51,051 nt of DNA from Actinomycetes bacterium (GCA_021794655.1 JAJYQJ010000020.1:1-51051), one strand, 5' to 3'. Shown: positions 1 to 9,029, numbered from the stretch's first letter. A program made the numbers and translations. The notes: a model not told the origin generated them from the sequence alone.

Positions 1-253
1 CGATCGCGGCCTTCTTAGCCGGAGCCCGCTTCACCGCCTTCTTGGCCGTGCGCTTCGCGGCCTTCTTGGCCGTGCGCTTCGCGGCCTTCTTGGCCGTGCG
101 CTTCGCGGCCTTCTTAGCCGGAGCCCGCTTCACCGCCTTCTTGGCCGTGCGCTTCGCGGCCTTGCGAGCCGGAGCCCGCTTCACCGCCTTCTTTGCCGGG
201 GCCCGCTTTACGGCCTTCTTGGCCGGAGCCCGCTTTTTCGCGGCTGTCGCCAC
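1..253 (-). CDS. Lysine/alanine/proline-repeat histone H1-like DNA-binding protein (partial, 3' end outside window)
   Basis: The 84 visible codons are made of near-identical short repeats of the types AKKAVKRAP and AKKAAKRT, so almost every residue is Lys, Arg, Ala, Pro, Thr or Val. This composition is known from histone H1-like proteins and from the basic tails of actinobacterial HU proteins, which bind and compact DNA without sequence specificity. Here the repeats begin at residue 4, with no HU-fold body in front, so an H1/Hc1-like protein is the better guess; a folded domain could still follow beyond the left edge. The start is GTG at 253, preceded at 7 bases by a strong ribosome binding site (GGGAGGTG on the minus strand, 259-266). 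The repetitive DNA makes length variation between strains likely. Confidence 0.75.
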   Translation of the reverse strand, partial: MATAAKKRAPAKKAVKRAPAKKAVKRAPARKAAKRTAKKAVKRAPAKKAAKRTAKKAAKRTAKKAAKRTAKKAVKRAPAKKAAI

Positions 254-786
254 AGGTGCACCTCCCTAGGTTATTAACAATGAACAGAGATGAAGCTCGC
301 GAGACGCCGAGCGCGTCTGGTTCGACGCGTTCGGATCCCACTCGACTACACCACTTGTTCGGTCGACTGAAGTACGGCGCCCAATGTGGCGAAAGCCGCG
401 GCTTCCATCTGCCACAGATATCTCGGATGCACTACTCCAGACAGCCCGCCGTCCGACTTCGTGACGTGAGAGACTACCGTGGACCACAACGCACCGATGG
501 AACCGCTCTGGCGCCATCAGGGTGAGTGACCTACATATTGCAAGCTCTCCCACAACACCTCCGTCGTATCTCGGGATACCTACAATCACAGTGCGTTTTT
601 GGCCTCAGGTCAAGCATTGTCGCATTCAAGACGATTTCGCGCTCGTTTGAGACTGTCGATGAGTGTCGTTACTACGAGTAGCAACTTGGAAACGACGCGC
701 TCGTTGCGTTCGTTTTCAACTCGCGAAACTGTGTGAAATCCGTCGCCGAATTCAAAGAAATTGCCCATAGAATTGATCTCTAATTC
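254..786. other. Intergenic region between histone-like gene and coupling-protein gene
   Basis: No convincing gene is seen in these 533 bases. The left end holds the ribosome binding site of the histone-like gene. Inverted repeats cluster on the right side: GTTACTAC/GTAGCAAC at 668-685 (one mismatch, 2-base loop), AACGA/TCGTT at 691-705, and an imperfect GAAACGA/TCGTTTTC pair spanning 689-717. They lie 70-120 bases ahead of the coupling-protein start. They could be an operator or a transfer origin; neither is shown. Confidence 0.5.
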
Positions 787-2388
787 GTGCCACGATTGTC
801 TACTATGACCAATCTCTACACGTCGCGTGCAAAGGAGAACTCTCCACTTCGACGAGCCGACCAGAGCTCTTCTACACCCCCTGGACCAGCGAATATAGCG
901 ACCTCTCACGCACCAGGTTCCAAAGTGTCACAAGTGCACTCCGCCGTGAAAGAGGCGGCGGCGCAGAACGAGAACGCGCTGTATCTGGGTCGTGGGAGTA
1001 GCGGATGGGCGTGGGCGGCCCCTGAACGCTCCGTCTTGGTTCTAGGACCTTCGCGCTCGGGCAAGACGTCGTCGCTGATCGTTCCAAACGTGCTCGCGGC
1101 GCCCGGAGCTGTTGTCAGTACCTCAACGAAGCCAGATGTGCTCGAAATGACCGCTGTTGCGCGCTCTGGCGTTGGATGGACGTTTCTTTTCGACCCGAGT
1201 GGACGCGTCGAACTGCCCCGAGGGGTCACCCGGATCGGCTGGTCGCCGATCCGTACGAGCCTCACTTTTGACGGTGCGGTCCTCAACGCGGAAGCTATGG
1301 TAAGAAGCGCTCGATCCTCACAACACAGTTTGGATCTATCCCACGATAGTCATTGGAACGAACGTGCGGCGTCCCTCCTCGCTCCCCTGCTTCACGCGGC
1401 GGCACTCAACGGAGATCCGATGAGCAAGGTGGTCACGTGGGTGAACCGTCATCAAGGAGATGCCGCCTTGGGCATTCTCGTAGATCACTACGGCGAAGAA
1501 GACGTAGCGCCGAACTTGCTCGCGGGCATAGTTACCACTGATCCGCGCGAGCAGTCAGGGATATGGTCGACGGCGTCGGGAGCGTTATCGGCGTATAGGA
1601 GCAACTCTGCAATCTGGTCGAGTAGAGAGCCTCTGTTGGATGTCGAAACCTTCTGCGAAGGGCAGAACACTCTCTATATCTGTGCCCCGGGGCGGGATCA
1701 ACAAGTCTTCGCCCCGCTCGTTGTAGGCCTTGTCTCCGAACTCCAAGACGCCGCCTACGCGCGCTCGGCGAGCGGGCGGGTCTCTCCACCTCTCGTCCTA
1801 GCCCTCGATGAGGTCGCGAACATCGCGCCGTTGCCGAACCTGCCTTCGATCGTGAGCGAAGGACCTGGCCAAGGTTTGCTGACGATCGCCTGCCTGCAAG
1901 ACCTCTCCCAGGCACGCTCGCGATGGGGGAAGCAGGCAGACTCGTTCATCTCGCTGTTTGGAACTACGGTGGTTCTAAGCGGTATCGCCGACATCTCGAC
2001 CCTTGAGACGCTCTCCGCACTCGGCGGAGACAAGGAACTCACGACGCGTTCGGTGGGCGAGTCACGAGATATGAAACACGCCGTCCACTACTCGAGCAGT
2101 TTTTCAACCATATTTCGTCGGCGCCTAGATGTCGATGCGATCGGCCGCGGCGATCGTGGATCCTGCCTCGCACTCGACGCGGGCAATCGACTCGGCTGGG
2201 TCGAACTCACACCAGCACATCTTAAGAGCCCTTGGCGCGATCTCATATCGAACGCTCGTGATCGTTCGACCCGTCCACGCGGCGATCCCGAACTCGCCTC
2301 CGCTCCCAGCCCGGGGGACAACGCGACGGTCAAAGACCAGCGCAGTCGGGCCCAGGTCGGACCGGCCGGCAGGGATCGGTCTCGCTGA
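787..2388 (+). CDS. VirD4/TraG-type conjugative coupling ATPase, soluble form
   Basis: Type IV coupling proteins are hexameric ATPases that link a relaxase-DNA complex to a secretion channel and pump DNA. The 533-residue product has the Walker A motif GPSRSGKT at residues 87-94, then the VPN and STSTKPD stretches typical of TraG/VirD4 proteins. The Walker B region LVLALDEVANIAPLP lies near residue 340, and the TraM-recognition/ATPase core continues to about residue 470. VirD4 proteins normally begin with two membrane helices. Here the first 60 residues are polar, so the protein should be cytosolic or recruited by a partner. The start is GTG at 787; ATG at 805 is an alternative, and neither has a clear ribosome binding site. 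It converges on the relaxase gene with only 6 bases between stop codons. No mating-channel genes are in the window. Confidence 0.85.
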   Translation: MPRLSTMTNLYTSRAKENSPLRRADQSSSTPPGPANIATSHAPGSKVSQVHSAVKEAAAQNENALYLGRGSSGWAWAAPERSVLVLGPSRSGKTSSLIVPNVLAAPGAVVSTSTKPDVLEMTAVARSGVGWTFLFDPSGRVELPRGVTRIGWSPIRTSLTFDGAVLNAEAMVRSARSSQHSLDLSHDSHWNERAASLLAPLLHAAALNGDPMSKVVTWVNRHQGDAALGILVDHYGEEDVAPNLLAGIVTTDPREQSGIWSTASGALSAYRSNSAIWSSREPLLDVETFCEGQNTLYICAPGRDQQVFAPLVVGLVSELQDAAYARSASGRVSPPLVLALDEVANIAPLPNLPSIVSEGPGQGLLTIACLQDLSQARSRWGKQADSFISLFGTTVVLSGIADISTLETLSALGGDKELTTRSVGESRDMKHAVHYSSSFSTIFRRRLDVDAIGRGDRGSCLALDAGNRLGWVELTPAHLKSPWRDLISNARDRSTRPRGDPELASAPSPGDNATVKDQRSRAQVGPAGRDRSR

Positions 2389-2394
2389 GGCGGT

Positions 2395-3852
2395 TCAGCG
2401 CGAGTGGTCGCGTCCAGCAGAGAGGCTCGGCGCTGATCTGTCGCGGGACACGTCACGCCCGAGGTCTCGACGAGTCTCGTCGACGGCACGTCTCAGCTCG
2501 ATGTGATCGGCGAGGCGTTTGATAGGAAACTTGGCTATCTCGGGACCTGATTCGCCAACTTCAAATCCAATGAGGTGATCGTTTACCTCCCAACGCCTCC
2601 TGTAGGCGTCTATCGACTCTGCTGTTCTCCTCCAGAGTCGGTGCTGATCGACCCCGATTGGACGCGGGCCGAGCACTCTGATCGCGTCGTTGCTCGGCAG
2701 AAGCGTAGACAGCGCTCTTCGGGTCTCGGCGACGCCGGGTTCAGCAACGTTCTCGTGCGCGATCAAGTCGACGCAACTTTCAACGTCGGCCGCGGACGCT
2801 CCTTGAAGGATTGAGTTGCTCCAAGCTTTCACGACGTCTCGCCTGGTTGCGGTAGCGTGGGGCGACACGACGAGCAACGAAGCGTACCTGTGCTCGTCGA
2901 CAGGGATGGAACCGCTCAAACCCTGATCGGGGCGCCGATCTAAACCGTCGAGCTCGAGCGTAACTTCGAGTTCGTTTCTGTCGAAGCCGACAGAAGAGGC
3001 CTTATTGGACCAGATGTCGTGCAGCTGCTTCACTGTCAGCCCTCTCTCTTTCGGGTCTCGCGTCGCCAACGCGGCGACGTCGCGAGCCCTCCTCGACGAG
3101 ACGAGCGAGCCTCGCTCGCTCAAGTGCTCGCGGATTTCGGCCTGGCGATTCGAAAACGCCCCGAGCACGAGCGGGTCGATCCCGCGAATGTCGATCCGGC
3201 CGTTTTGATCTTGTGCCCAGATGACGCCCAACTTTGTGCTCAGGCGGTCCCGCAGGTGGGCGAAGTACAGGCCGTCCGCTGCCGACGCGTGAGCGTACAG
3301 GCCTCTTGCGTCAATCGAGGACCACCTCGAGTCCTCCCCACGGGCGAGGTTCGCGAGAACGACGTGGCTGTGGAGGTGTGGGTCGAGCGCTCTGCTGGCG
3401 CCGTGAGTAAACGAAGCGCCGACGACCCCGTCGGCGCCGAGCAGCGTTCGCTCATCGCGACTCCCCCGCCGAACGGCGAGTCCACGGCGTTCGACGTAGT
3501 CGACGGCGTGGCCGACGGCGCTCCGATGGGCTTTAAGGACTTCTTCCGACACCGACCTCGAGCCGACACCGAACAAGACACTCACAGACTTTGGAGCGCA
3601 AAACGTCAGGTCAAAGCCACATACCGAGCGTCTGGTGCCGGTCAACGCGAGATCGACGCGAGGGTGGCGCCCCGACAGGAGTCTGGCAAAACTCTCCGGT
3701 GAAACCTTGCCGAAAAGTCCGAGATCGCCGCTTCCTGAGCCGACCCAGGCGCTCACGTCCTCGCCGAAGAGAGCGAACTCGACTGAGTCGGCCCTGAGGT
3801 CGGCGAGGTAGTACGCACCAGTCGGATCCCTCAGCCGGGTAACTCGCAACAC
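2395..3852 (-). CDS. MobF-family relaxase (TrwC/TraI type), helicase domain absent
   Basis: MobF relaxases nick DNA at a transfer origin and stay bound to the 5' end through a tyrosine. The N-terminus matches the TrwC relaxase fold: a tandem Tyr pair at residues 14-15, the GFDLTFCAPKSVSVL block at 79-93, and the HUH metal triad in DPHLHSHVVLAN (His159, His161, His163). TrwC and TraI carry a large helicase after the relaxase domain. This 485-residue protein instead goes directly to a short C-terminal segment (LGPRPIGVDQHRLWRR followed by AYRRRWEVND). In my recollection that segment resembles the extreme C-terminus of longer actinobacterial homologues. An internal deletion or a naturally short form are both possible. 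The frame is intact and the catalytic residues are kept, so it may still be active. Confidence 0.85.
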   Translation of the reverse strand: MLRVTRLRDPTGAYYLADLRADSVEFALFGEDVSAWVGSGSGDLGLFGKVSPESFARLLSGRHPRVDLALTGTRRSVCGFDLTFCAPKSVSVLFGVGSRSVSEEVLKAHRSAVGHAVDYVERRGLAVRRGSRDERTLLGADGVVGASFTHGASRALDPHLHSHVVLANLARGEDSRWSSIDARGLYAHASAADGLYFAHLRDRLSTKLGVIWAQDQNGRIDIRGIDPLVLGAFSNRQAEIREHLSERGSLVSSRRARDVAALATRDPKERGLTVKQLHDIWSNKASSVGFDRNELEVTLELDGLDRRPDQGLSGSIPVDEHRYASLLVVSPHATATRRDVVKAWSNSILQGASAADVESCVDLIAHENVAEPGVAETRRALSTLLPSNDAIRVLGPRPIGVDQHRLWRRTAESIDAYRRRWEVNDHLIGFEVGESGPEIAKFPIKRLADHIELRRAVDETRRDLGRDVSRDRSAPSLSAGRDHSR

Positions 3853-3954
3853 CGCGCTGTGACTCTGCGTGGAGTTTCAACGTCGATCACCCGCAATGGA
3901 GCCCCGCCAGCTCCGCCCGTCCATATACCATGTTTCATACTATTTTAGTATATT
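3853..3954. promoter_or_regulatory. AT-rich spacer with palindrome upstream of relaxase
   Basis: This 102-base gap between the end of pafBC and the start of the relaxase contains an unusually AT-rich patch at 3921-3954. Inside it is a perfect inverted repeat ATACTA-TTT-TAGTAT (3937-3951). It could be the relaxase promoter or operator, the end signal of pafBC, or part of a transfer origin, since many relaxases act at sites next to their own gene. The sequence alone does not decide between these. Confidence 0.45.
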
Positions 3955-5988
3955 CTATTCTGCGTAGTAGCTCAAGAGCCGGGCGGCGGCCGAGCTGGCA
4001 ACTCCGGCGAGCTCGGGAGGTGCGACGACGCGGGCGCCCGGACCCAAACGTAGGAGAAGTCGCTCCAACCAATAGACGCTACCGACGCTCAAGGAGACGT
4101 GGGTTTCGCCGTCGTCGCCGCGGACCACGTCGTTCACCGGGACGCTGTCGATAATCCACGACGCGGCGTCGTCGACGACCAAGTCGACCTCGACGTCTTC
4201 AGGGTCGGGAACGAACGACCGCTCCAGGGTCAGCGCCGCGGCTGTAGGCGGCTCTTTAAGCGGACGGTCTTTGCGAACGGTTCTGATCCGATCGACACGA
4301 AACCTCCTCAAACCGTTGGCCCGGTGGCAGAACGCGTCCAAGTACCAGTGTCCTTCGACCGAGATAACCCTGATAGCGTCGACGACGCGAGTCGTCACCT
4401 CGTCGGAGGAGACGGCGTAGTACTCTATCTGCGCTCTCGACGGGGGATCGACGAGACCTCTCACATCCTCCAAGAGGCGCGGATGGTCCAGGTCTACGAC
4501 CAACTTCTGGCGGTCACCGAGCGCGGACTCCAGCTTCGACAGAGCGCTCTTGAGCGCTCCTGAGTCGTCGGCGCCCGATACGGCGAGAATCGTCCGCGCG
4601 GCGGCGGCGAGCGCAAACCCTTCACCCGGGGTCAACCGGCGTGGTCTGGAGAGCTCTTCTGGTAGGAACGCTTGGATAGATCCGTTCGACACGACGATCT
4701 CCATGAGCGCGTCGGGAGAGTACGGCGGGATACCACAACACGCGGCTAACTCCAGTTCACGTACCAATTCCTCTTCAGAGATCCCGAATCGTTCGGAGAG
4801 TTCTTCGACGGTCGACTCACGGACTCGAGCGAGCCACGCGACGATCGCGAGGAGCCTGCGGAGTCGATGCTTGGAGTCGAGCGGTTGAACCTTTGCGGCG
4901 GTGTTCTCGGTAGCAGACTCGCTAGGTTCGTGATCTACAGGCGTCTGATCTCTGGGCGTCTGATTGTCGGTGGAACGAACTCGCTTTCGATCTGCTAAGT
5001 CGTTGCCGAGGGGCAACTCCACGGGAGCGTCGAGAGAGGGTCGTCGCGAGTCCACGATCGACTTCAGCCACTCGATATAGCGCTCCAATGTAGTGCGGGG
5101 TCCGACGACTCTCGCGTGGTCGAGGAGTTCCAAGACCCACGAACGCAGTAACGCGAAGGAGGGAAACTCTAGTTTGATCAGAACCGACCCGTCTTCACCG
5201 TACTCGACGACGGCCGCCTCTCCGACGTCGTCGCACACTCGGGCGGCTTCTATCTGATCCACTCTTACGACGAGTTCCTCTCGTGGCTCGTCGTCTCTCG
5301 GCCACAGACGACCGTCGGATCTAGTTGTGTTAAGCGTTAGTGCTTCCACGAGCTCACGCCTGCGAGGGTCCCCTGGAGGCGATGAGTCGACGACCTCGAC
5401 CTCTCCTTCGATCCGGTCGACCCGATAGGTACGGGGTGCGTCACGGGTGCGATCCCACCCCGATAGATACCAGTGGCCGCCGCGAAACGACAACGATCCT
5501 ACGACGACGTGCCGTTTCTCGCCTCGATAGACGATCGCTACGTCAGAGTTCGACCTCAACCCGGCGAAGAGCGGGACGAGCGCCGGCGTCGGGCTCAACG
5601 ACGCGATCGGAGCGCCGGCCCTGATCCCTCCTGTCCCGATCTTCAGCAACGCACCCTGTGAACCGAGATCGCCGAGATCGACGGCTGCGACCGCGAGGTT
5701 GAGAGCGCTCTGCTCGTCGTCGGTTAGACCCAGATCGCGCACGTAGAACGCGTCACGATCGATCCGGTATCCCGGCTGATCGCTGCCACCTACTTTCTCG
5801 GTGACGACTGGTATCCCCTCGTCGCGCAAGAGTCGCTTGTCGCGCTCGAACGCTTGGCGCCGGTTGTTCGCGTCGTTTGGATAGCCGGGCACCGCCCGGC
5901 AGATCGCCTCGAGTGTGAGCGGCTGTTTCGTGTCGAGTAAGACGAGGATGAGGTCGGTCAGGCGCTCCAGTCGATCCGAGATGGCCAC
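3955..5988 (-). CDS. pafBC: Fused PafB-PafC WYL-domain transcriptional regulator
   Basis: PafB and PafC form a heterodimeric activator of the LexA/RecA-independent DNA-damage response in mycobacteria; ligand binding at the WYL domains switches it on. Here both are in one chain of about 677 residues. The N-terminal half has a winged HTH (SDRLERLTDLILVLLDTKQP onward), the PafB-like segment AFYVRDLGLTDDEQSALNLA and a WYL domain. A charged linker follows around residues 345-390. The second half begins with another HTH (LRRLLAIVAWLARVRES) and has the PafC-like RRLTPGEGFALAAAARTIL block and a second WYL domain. The start is placed at GTG 5988 because the family signature begins there; a longer reading frame to 6048 has no supporting features. 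No Pup-proteasome genes flank it here. Confidence 0.85.
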   Translation of the reverse strand: MAISDRLERLTDLILVLLDTKQPLTLEAICRAVPGYPNDANNRRQAFERDKRLLRDEGIPVVTEKVGGSDQPGYRIDRDAFYVRDLGLTDDEQSALNLAVAAVDLGDLGSQGALLKIGTGGIRAGAPIASLSPTPALVPLFAGLRSNSDVAIVYRGEKRHVVVGSLSFRGGHWYLSGWDRTRDAPRTYRVDRIEGEVEVVDSSPPGDPRRRELVEALTLNTTRSDGRLWPRDDEPREELVVRVDQIEAARVCDDVGEAAVVEYGEDGSVLIKLEFPSFALLRSWVLELLDHARVVGPRTTLERYIEWLKSIVDSRRPSLDAPVELPLGNDLADRKRVRSTDNQTPRDQTPVDHEPSESATENTAAKVQPLDSKHRLRRLLAIVAWLARVRESTVEELSERFGISEEELVRELELAACCGIPPYSPDALMEIVVSNGSIQAFLPEELSRPRRLTPGEGFALAAAARTILAVSGADDSGALKSALSKLESALGDRQKLVVDLDHPRLLEDVRGLVDPPSRAQIEYYAVSSDEVTTRVVDAIRVISVEGHWYLDAFCHRANGLRRFRVDRIRTVRKDRPLKEPPTAAALTLERSFVPDPEDVEVDLVVDDAASWIIDSVPVNDVVRGDDGETHVSLSVGSVYWLERLLLRLGPGARVVAPPELAGVASSAAARLLSYYAE

Positions 5989-6111
5989 GTTGCAAAGCGT
6001 AGATCCGCGACGCCGATCTTGTGAAACCGACCTCGTCAAGGCGGCCAACGCCCGAGACTAGAACAGCCTCTCTTGGCCCGCGGCGACGAGCTGCGAGCTG
6101 CGTTGAACGAG

Positions 6112-6564
6112 TCATACTCCGACGTGGGGATGGTTGAACGGCATCGGTAACTTATCCAAGACGACCGTCGCTAAGAGACGGTTCCCCGGATACACGACGG
6201 CGACGACGGCACGCCGCCCGGACGGATAACCGCGACCCTTTAATACCGCGGCTTTGAAGAACGTGCCGGCGTAGGCTACGAGGCAGACCTTCTTCACGCT
6301 ATTCACATCGCCGCTCGTAGCCCCAAAGAGTGCGTAGCGGCCTCGCAGCGAACTCGTAGCGACGAGTCTCACACCGAGCAAGCGCCCCGAGTTGTGAATG
6401 GCGACAGACGCAGTTGGAAGAGTTGTGTAACAGACCGAGGCGTTAGTCCCGAGGTTGTTACGGACTCCACCGCAACCGGCAAGCAGCGTAGCCAACAGGA
6501 CGCATGCGGCTCCTTGGGCTGCTAGCCGGCTCACCCTCGTCGTTTCAACACGACCGTCTTTCAT
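6112..6564 (-). CDS. Hypothetical small lipoprotein
   Basis: The product has 150 residues. A hydrophobic signal stretch (AAQGAACVLLATLLAGCGG) ends in a clear lipobox LLAGC, so it should be lipid-anchored on the outer face of the membrane. The rest is small and beta-rich looking, with two cysteines in the mature part, and no domain is recognised. Its ATG overlaps the stop codon of the upstream flippase-like gene by 4 bases (ATGA), so the two are translationally coupled and probably work together at the membrane. The function is unknown. Confidence 0.75.
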   Translation of the reverse strand: MKDGRVETTRVSRLAAQGAACVLLATLLAGCGGVRNNLGTNASVCYTTLPTASVAIHNSGRLLGVRLVATSSLRGRYALFGATSGDVNSVKKVCLVAYAGTFFKAAVLKGRGYPSGRRAVVAVVYPGNRLLATVVLDKLPMPFNHPHVGV

Positions 6565-7721
6565 CGCGTCGTAACTTCCCTCGGCTCCACGTCCACCCGG
6601 ATGGGACCACCTGTATCCTTCCCGCCTGCGTCCTTCCCGCCTTCTTCTTGACCGTCACCGTCTGGCACGGAGGGGTCCACGAGCGCTCGAAGGGCGTGCC
6701 GCGGCCAGCGACCGCGCCTCACCGCGAGGGCCATCGCGCCACAGGAAAACCATCCAACTACCAAGACCAACCAGAAACTCACCAACCGGTAGATCATGAC
6801 CGCATCGACGGTGGCTGTGCGCGCACCGCCGAACGCGACCAGTGCAAGAGTAATGCTGCCTTCTACGGTGCCGAGACCACCGGGGGTAATTGGCAAATTC
6901 GCCGCAAGCTGGCCTGCGCCGTACGCGAGCAGTAGCCCTGACCAGGGTACCGGTGCACCGACCGCGACGAACGCGACGACAAAACAAGTACAGTCCGCCA
7001 ACCAGCTCATTAGCCCCCACCCGACGACAGCTGAGACGTCGCTCCACCCGAGCTGGACCATCCTGATGCGAGCGACAACTTTGTCGATGTGCTCCGCTAC
7101 GTCTCCGTGCGGACGACCGATCGTCTTTCTCGAGACTCTAACCGCCCTACTCACGACCCCAGCGAGCGGGCGCTCGTAGATGAACACCGCTCCGATCGCG
7201 ACCGCAACGCACAAAACCCCCAGTATCGCGGGGATCAGATCTAGGCTCCCTCCGAGTCCAGTTGCCATCGCGAGACCGCCCGCTGCGACGAGAGATAGGG
7301 AGACCGCGGCGCCGACCATCGTCCCAACGAGTGCCCACGCTGCAAGCGTGTCGTCTGCTCCGTATCTGCGGAACCACCTAAAGGCGTACACGACGGCAAA
7401 CGCCGTCCCGCCGGGTAAGGAGTTGGTCAGTGCCTGAGAACCCAGAGTCGTCGCAATCATCGGGCGCACCGGCGGGCGTAGACCGCCGACTTCCAAGAGG
7501 CGGACCTGCATTCCAGTCAGTGCGACGATCGACGCTGACTCGACTACTACCGCTACCGGCAGCCACCACCACTTCAAGTGGTCGAACAGGCTCGCTACTC
7601 CCTGTAACTCTCCTCTTTGCCCACTCAAAGCAGAGAGCGCTACGAGCGCGAGTGCAATCCCGAGCACAAAGCGCAACGCTGGCCAGCTCCGCCGCAAGAG
7701 CACGAGCGCCCGTCGTCGCAA
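6561..7721 (-). CDS. Lysylphosphatidylglycerol-synthase-TM/flippase-like integral membrane protein (UPF0104 type)
   Basis: The 386-residue protein has about eight hydrophobic segments. It also has the family stretches GGLRPPVRPMIATTLGSQALTNSLPGG (split around residue 90) and ANLPITPGGLGTVEGSITLAL near residue 290, typical of the LPG_synthase_TM/YbhN family. Relatives flip or bind lipids, and some are joined to aminoacyl-lipid synthases; no such catalytic domain is present here. The chosen start is TTG at 7721 with GAGGAG about 11 bases upstream. It lies 36 bases after pilC on the same strand and is coupled to the downstream lipoprotein, so it may be read from the pilus operon. The substrate is unknown. 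Confidence 0.75.
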   Translation of the reverse strand: MRRRALVLLRRSWPALRFVLGIALALVALSALSGQRGELQGVASLFDHLKWWWLPVAVVVESASIVALTGMQVRLLEVGGLRPPVRPMIATTLGSQALTNSLPGGTAFAVVYAFRWFRRYGADDTLAAWALVGTMVGAAVSLSLVAAGGLAMATGLGGSLDLIPAILGVLCVAVAIGAVFIYERPLAGVVSRAVRVSRKTIGRPHGDVAEHIDKVVARIRMVQLGWSDVSAVVGWGLMSWLADCTCFVVAFVAVGAPVPWSGLLLAYGAGQLAANLPITPGGLGTVEGSITLALVAFGGARTATVDAVMIYRLVSFWLVLVVGWFSCGAMALAVRRGRWPRHALRALVDPSVPDGDGQEEGGKDAGGKDTGGPIRVDVEPREVTTR

Positions 7722-7757
7722 GCTACGCGCTCTCCTCGGAGCTGTTCACTGGGCCGT

Positions 7758-8984
7758 CTAGGATTTGAGCAGCTTGATGTAGTCAAACATCGGCAAGTAG
7801 AGGCTGATGATTACAGAACCAACTACCACACCCATGACCACCACTAACAGTGGTTCAAGGATCGACGTGAGGTTGTCCACAGTCTGATCCACCTCGTCGG
7901 AGTAAAAGTCAGCGACCCGCTGGAGCATCTCGTCCAACGCACCGGTCTGCTCGCCGACCTCGACCATCTGGATGACCAAGTTGGGGAAGATATCGTGCTC
8001 TTTCATCGGCTCGGCAAATGGCTTCCCCTCACGGACCCCTGTCTTCGTCGCGCGGACCGCATTTGCAACTATCACGTTGTCAGCAGCGTTTGCAGTGATA
8101 TCCAGCGCCTCTAGTACGGGTACACCTGAGGACAGGAGGGAAGAGAGCGTTGAAGCAAACCTGGTCATCGCAGCCTTGTGGGCAAGTGGGCCGAAAATTG
8201 GAGGCTTGAGCTTGAACCCGTCCCATATGAGACGTCCTTTTTCAGTCTTAATCCAGCGGCGAAACGCAATTATGAACGCGACTACAACTGCTATGACTAC
8301 CAGAAGCTTCCAGCTCAAGAGCGTGTTCGAGATAGCTATCACCGCCTGGGTCGGACCCGGCAGAGTCCCCCCGAGGGTCTTGAACAGGTTCTTGAATATC
8401 GGGACAATCGCTACCATCATCACCAAGACGATGATTCCGATCACGGACAAGACGATGATCGGATAGGTCATCGCACCTTTTATCTTGCGCCGTAGCTCAA
8501 CCGCTTTTTCAAGCTGTTCTGACGTCGACTTTAGAACGGTGTCGATGGTACCGCCGATCTCACCGGCTTGAATCATCGACACATAGAGGTTGTCAAAGAC
8601 CTTTGGGTGCTTGGCCAGCGCCGAGGAAAGGGTCGCGCCTGACTCCACGTCGTCTCTGATCTCTCGGATCTTCGCGGCCAGATACTTGTTCTCCATCTGG
8701 GTAGACAAGACGGCCAACGATCGGCTGATAGAGAGTCCTGAGTCGACCATCGTTGCGAACTGGCGGCTGAACATCGCAACTTCTTTAGGCTTTATCCGGT
8801 CCGAGAGGCCCGGGATTACTATCTCGGTCTTCATCCCCTTGCTGCCGGCCTCGGTGACCGAGACGGGGAGATACCCCATCTCGCGGAGGCGACTAATCAC
8901 CAGGGGAAGGCTGTCTCCCTCCAGGGACCCTTCGACCAACTTGCCGCTCTGGTCTCGTACCTTGTAGTCAAATGTCAGTGCCAT
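7758..8984 (-). CDS. pilC: Type IV pilus inner-membrane platform protein PilC
   Basis: PilC/GspF is the polytopic platform on which the PilB and PilT motors act. The 408 residues show the short N-terminal domain, then two copies of the T2SSF domain. The first runs from about residue 72 (MFSRQFATMVDSGLSISRSL) and the second from about residue 275 (TRFASTLSSLLSSGVPVLEAL). Each is followed by strongly hydrophobic segments, with a last membrane helix near the C-terminus (ILEPLLVVVMGVVVGSVI). The start ATG at 8984 has GGGAGG 6-7 bases upstream. It is the third gene of pilB-pilT-pilC, 45 bases after the pilT-like gene. Confidence 0.95.
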   Translation of the reverse strand: MALTFDYKVRDQSGKLVEGSLEGDSLPLVISRLREMGYLPVSVTEAGSKGMKTEIVIPGLSDRIKPKEVAMFSRQFATMVDSGLSISRSLAVLSTQMENKYLAAKIREIRDDVESGATLSSALAKHPKVFDNLYVSMIQAGEIGGTIDTVLKSTSEQLEKAVELRRKIKGAMTYPIIVLSVIGIIVLVMMVAIVPIFKNLFKTLGGTLPGPTQAVIAISNTLLSWKLLVVIAVVVAFIIAFRRWIKTEKGRLIWDGFKLKPPIFGPLAHKAAMTRFASTLSSLLSSGVPVLEALDITANAADNVIVANAVRATKTGVREGKPFAEPMKEHDIFPNLVIQMVEVGEQTGALDEMLQRVADFYSDEVDQTVDNLTSILEPLLVVVMGVVVGSVIISLYLPMFDYIKLLKS

Positions 8985-9029
8985 CTCAACCCTCCCTCAA
9001 CAAGGACTCACTTGGCCCAGCGGACATCG

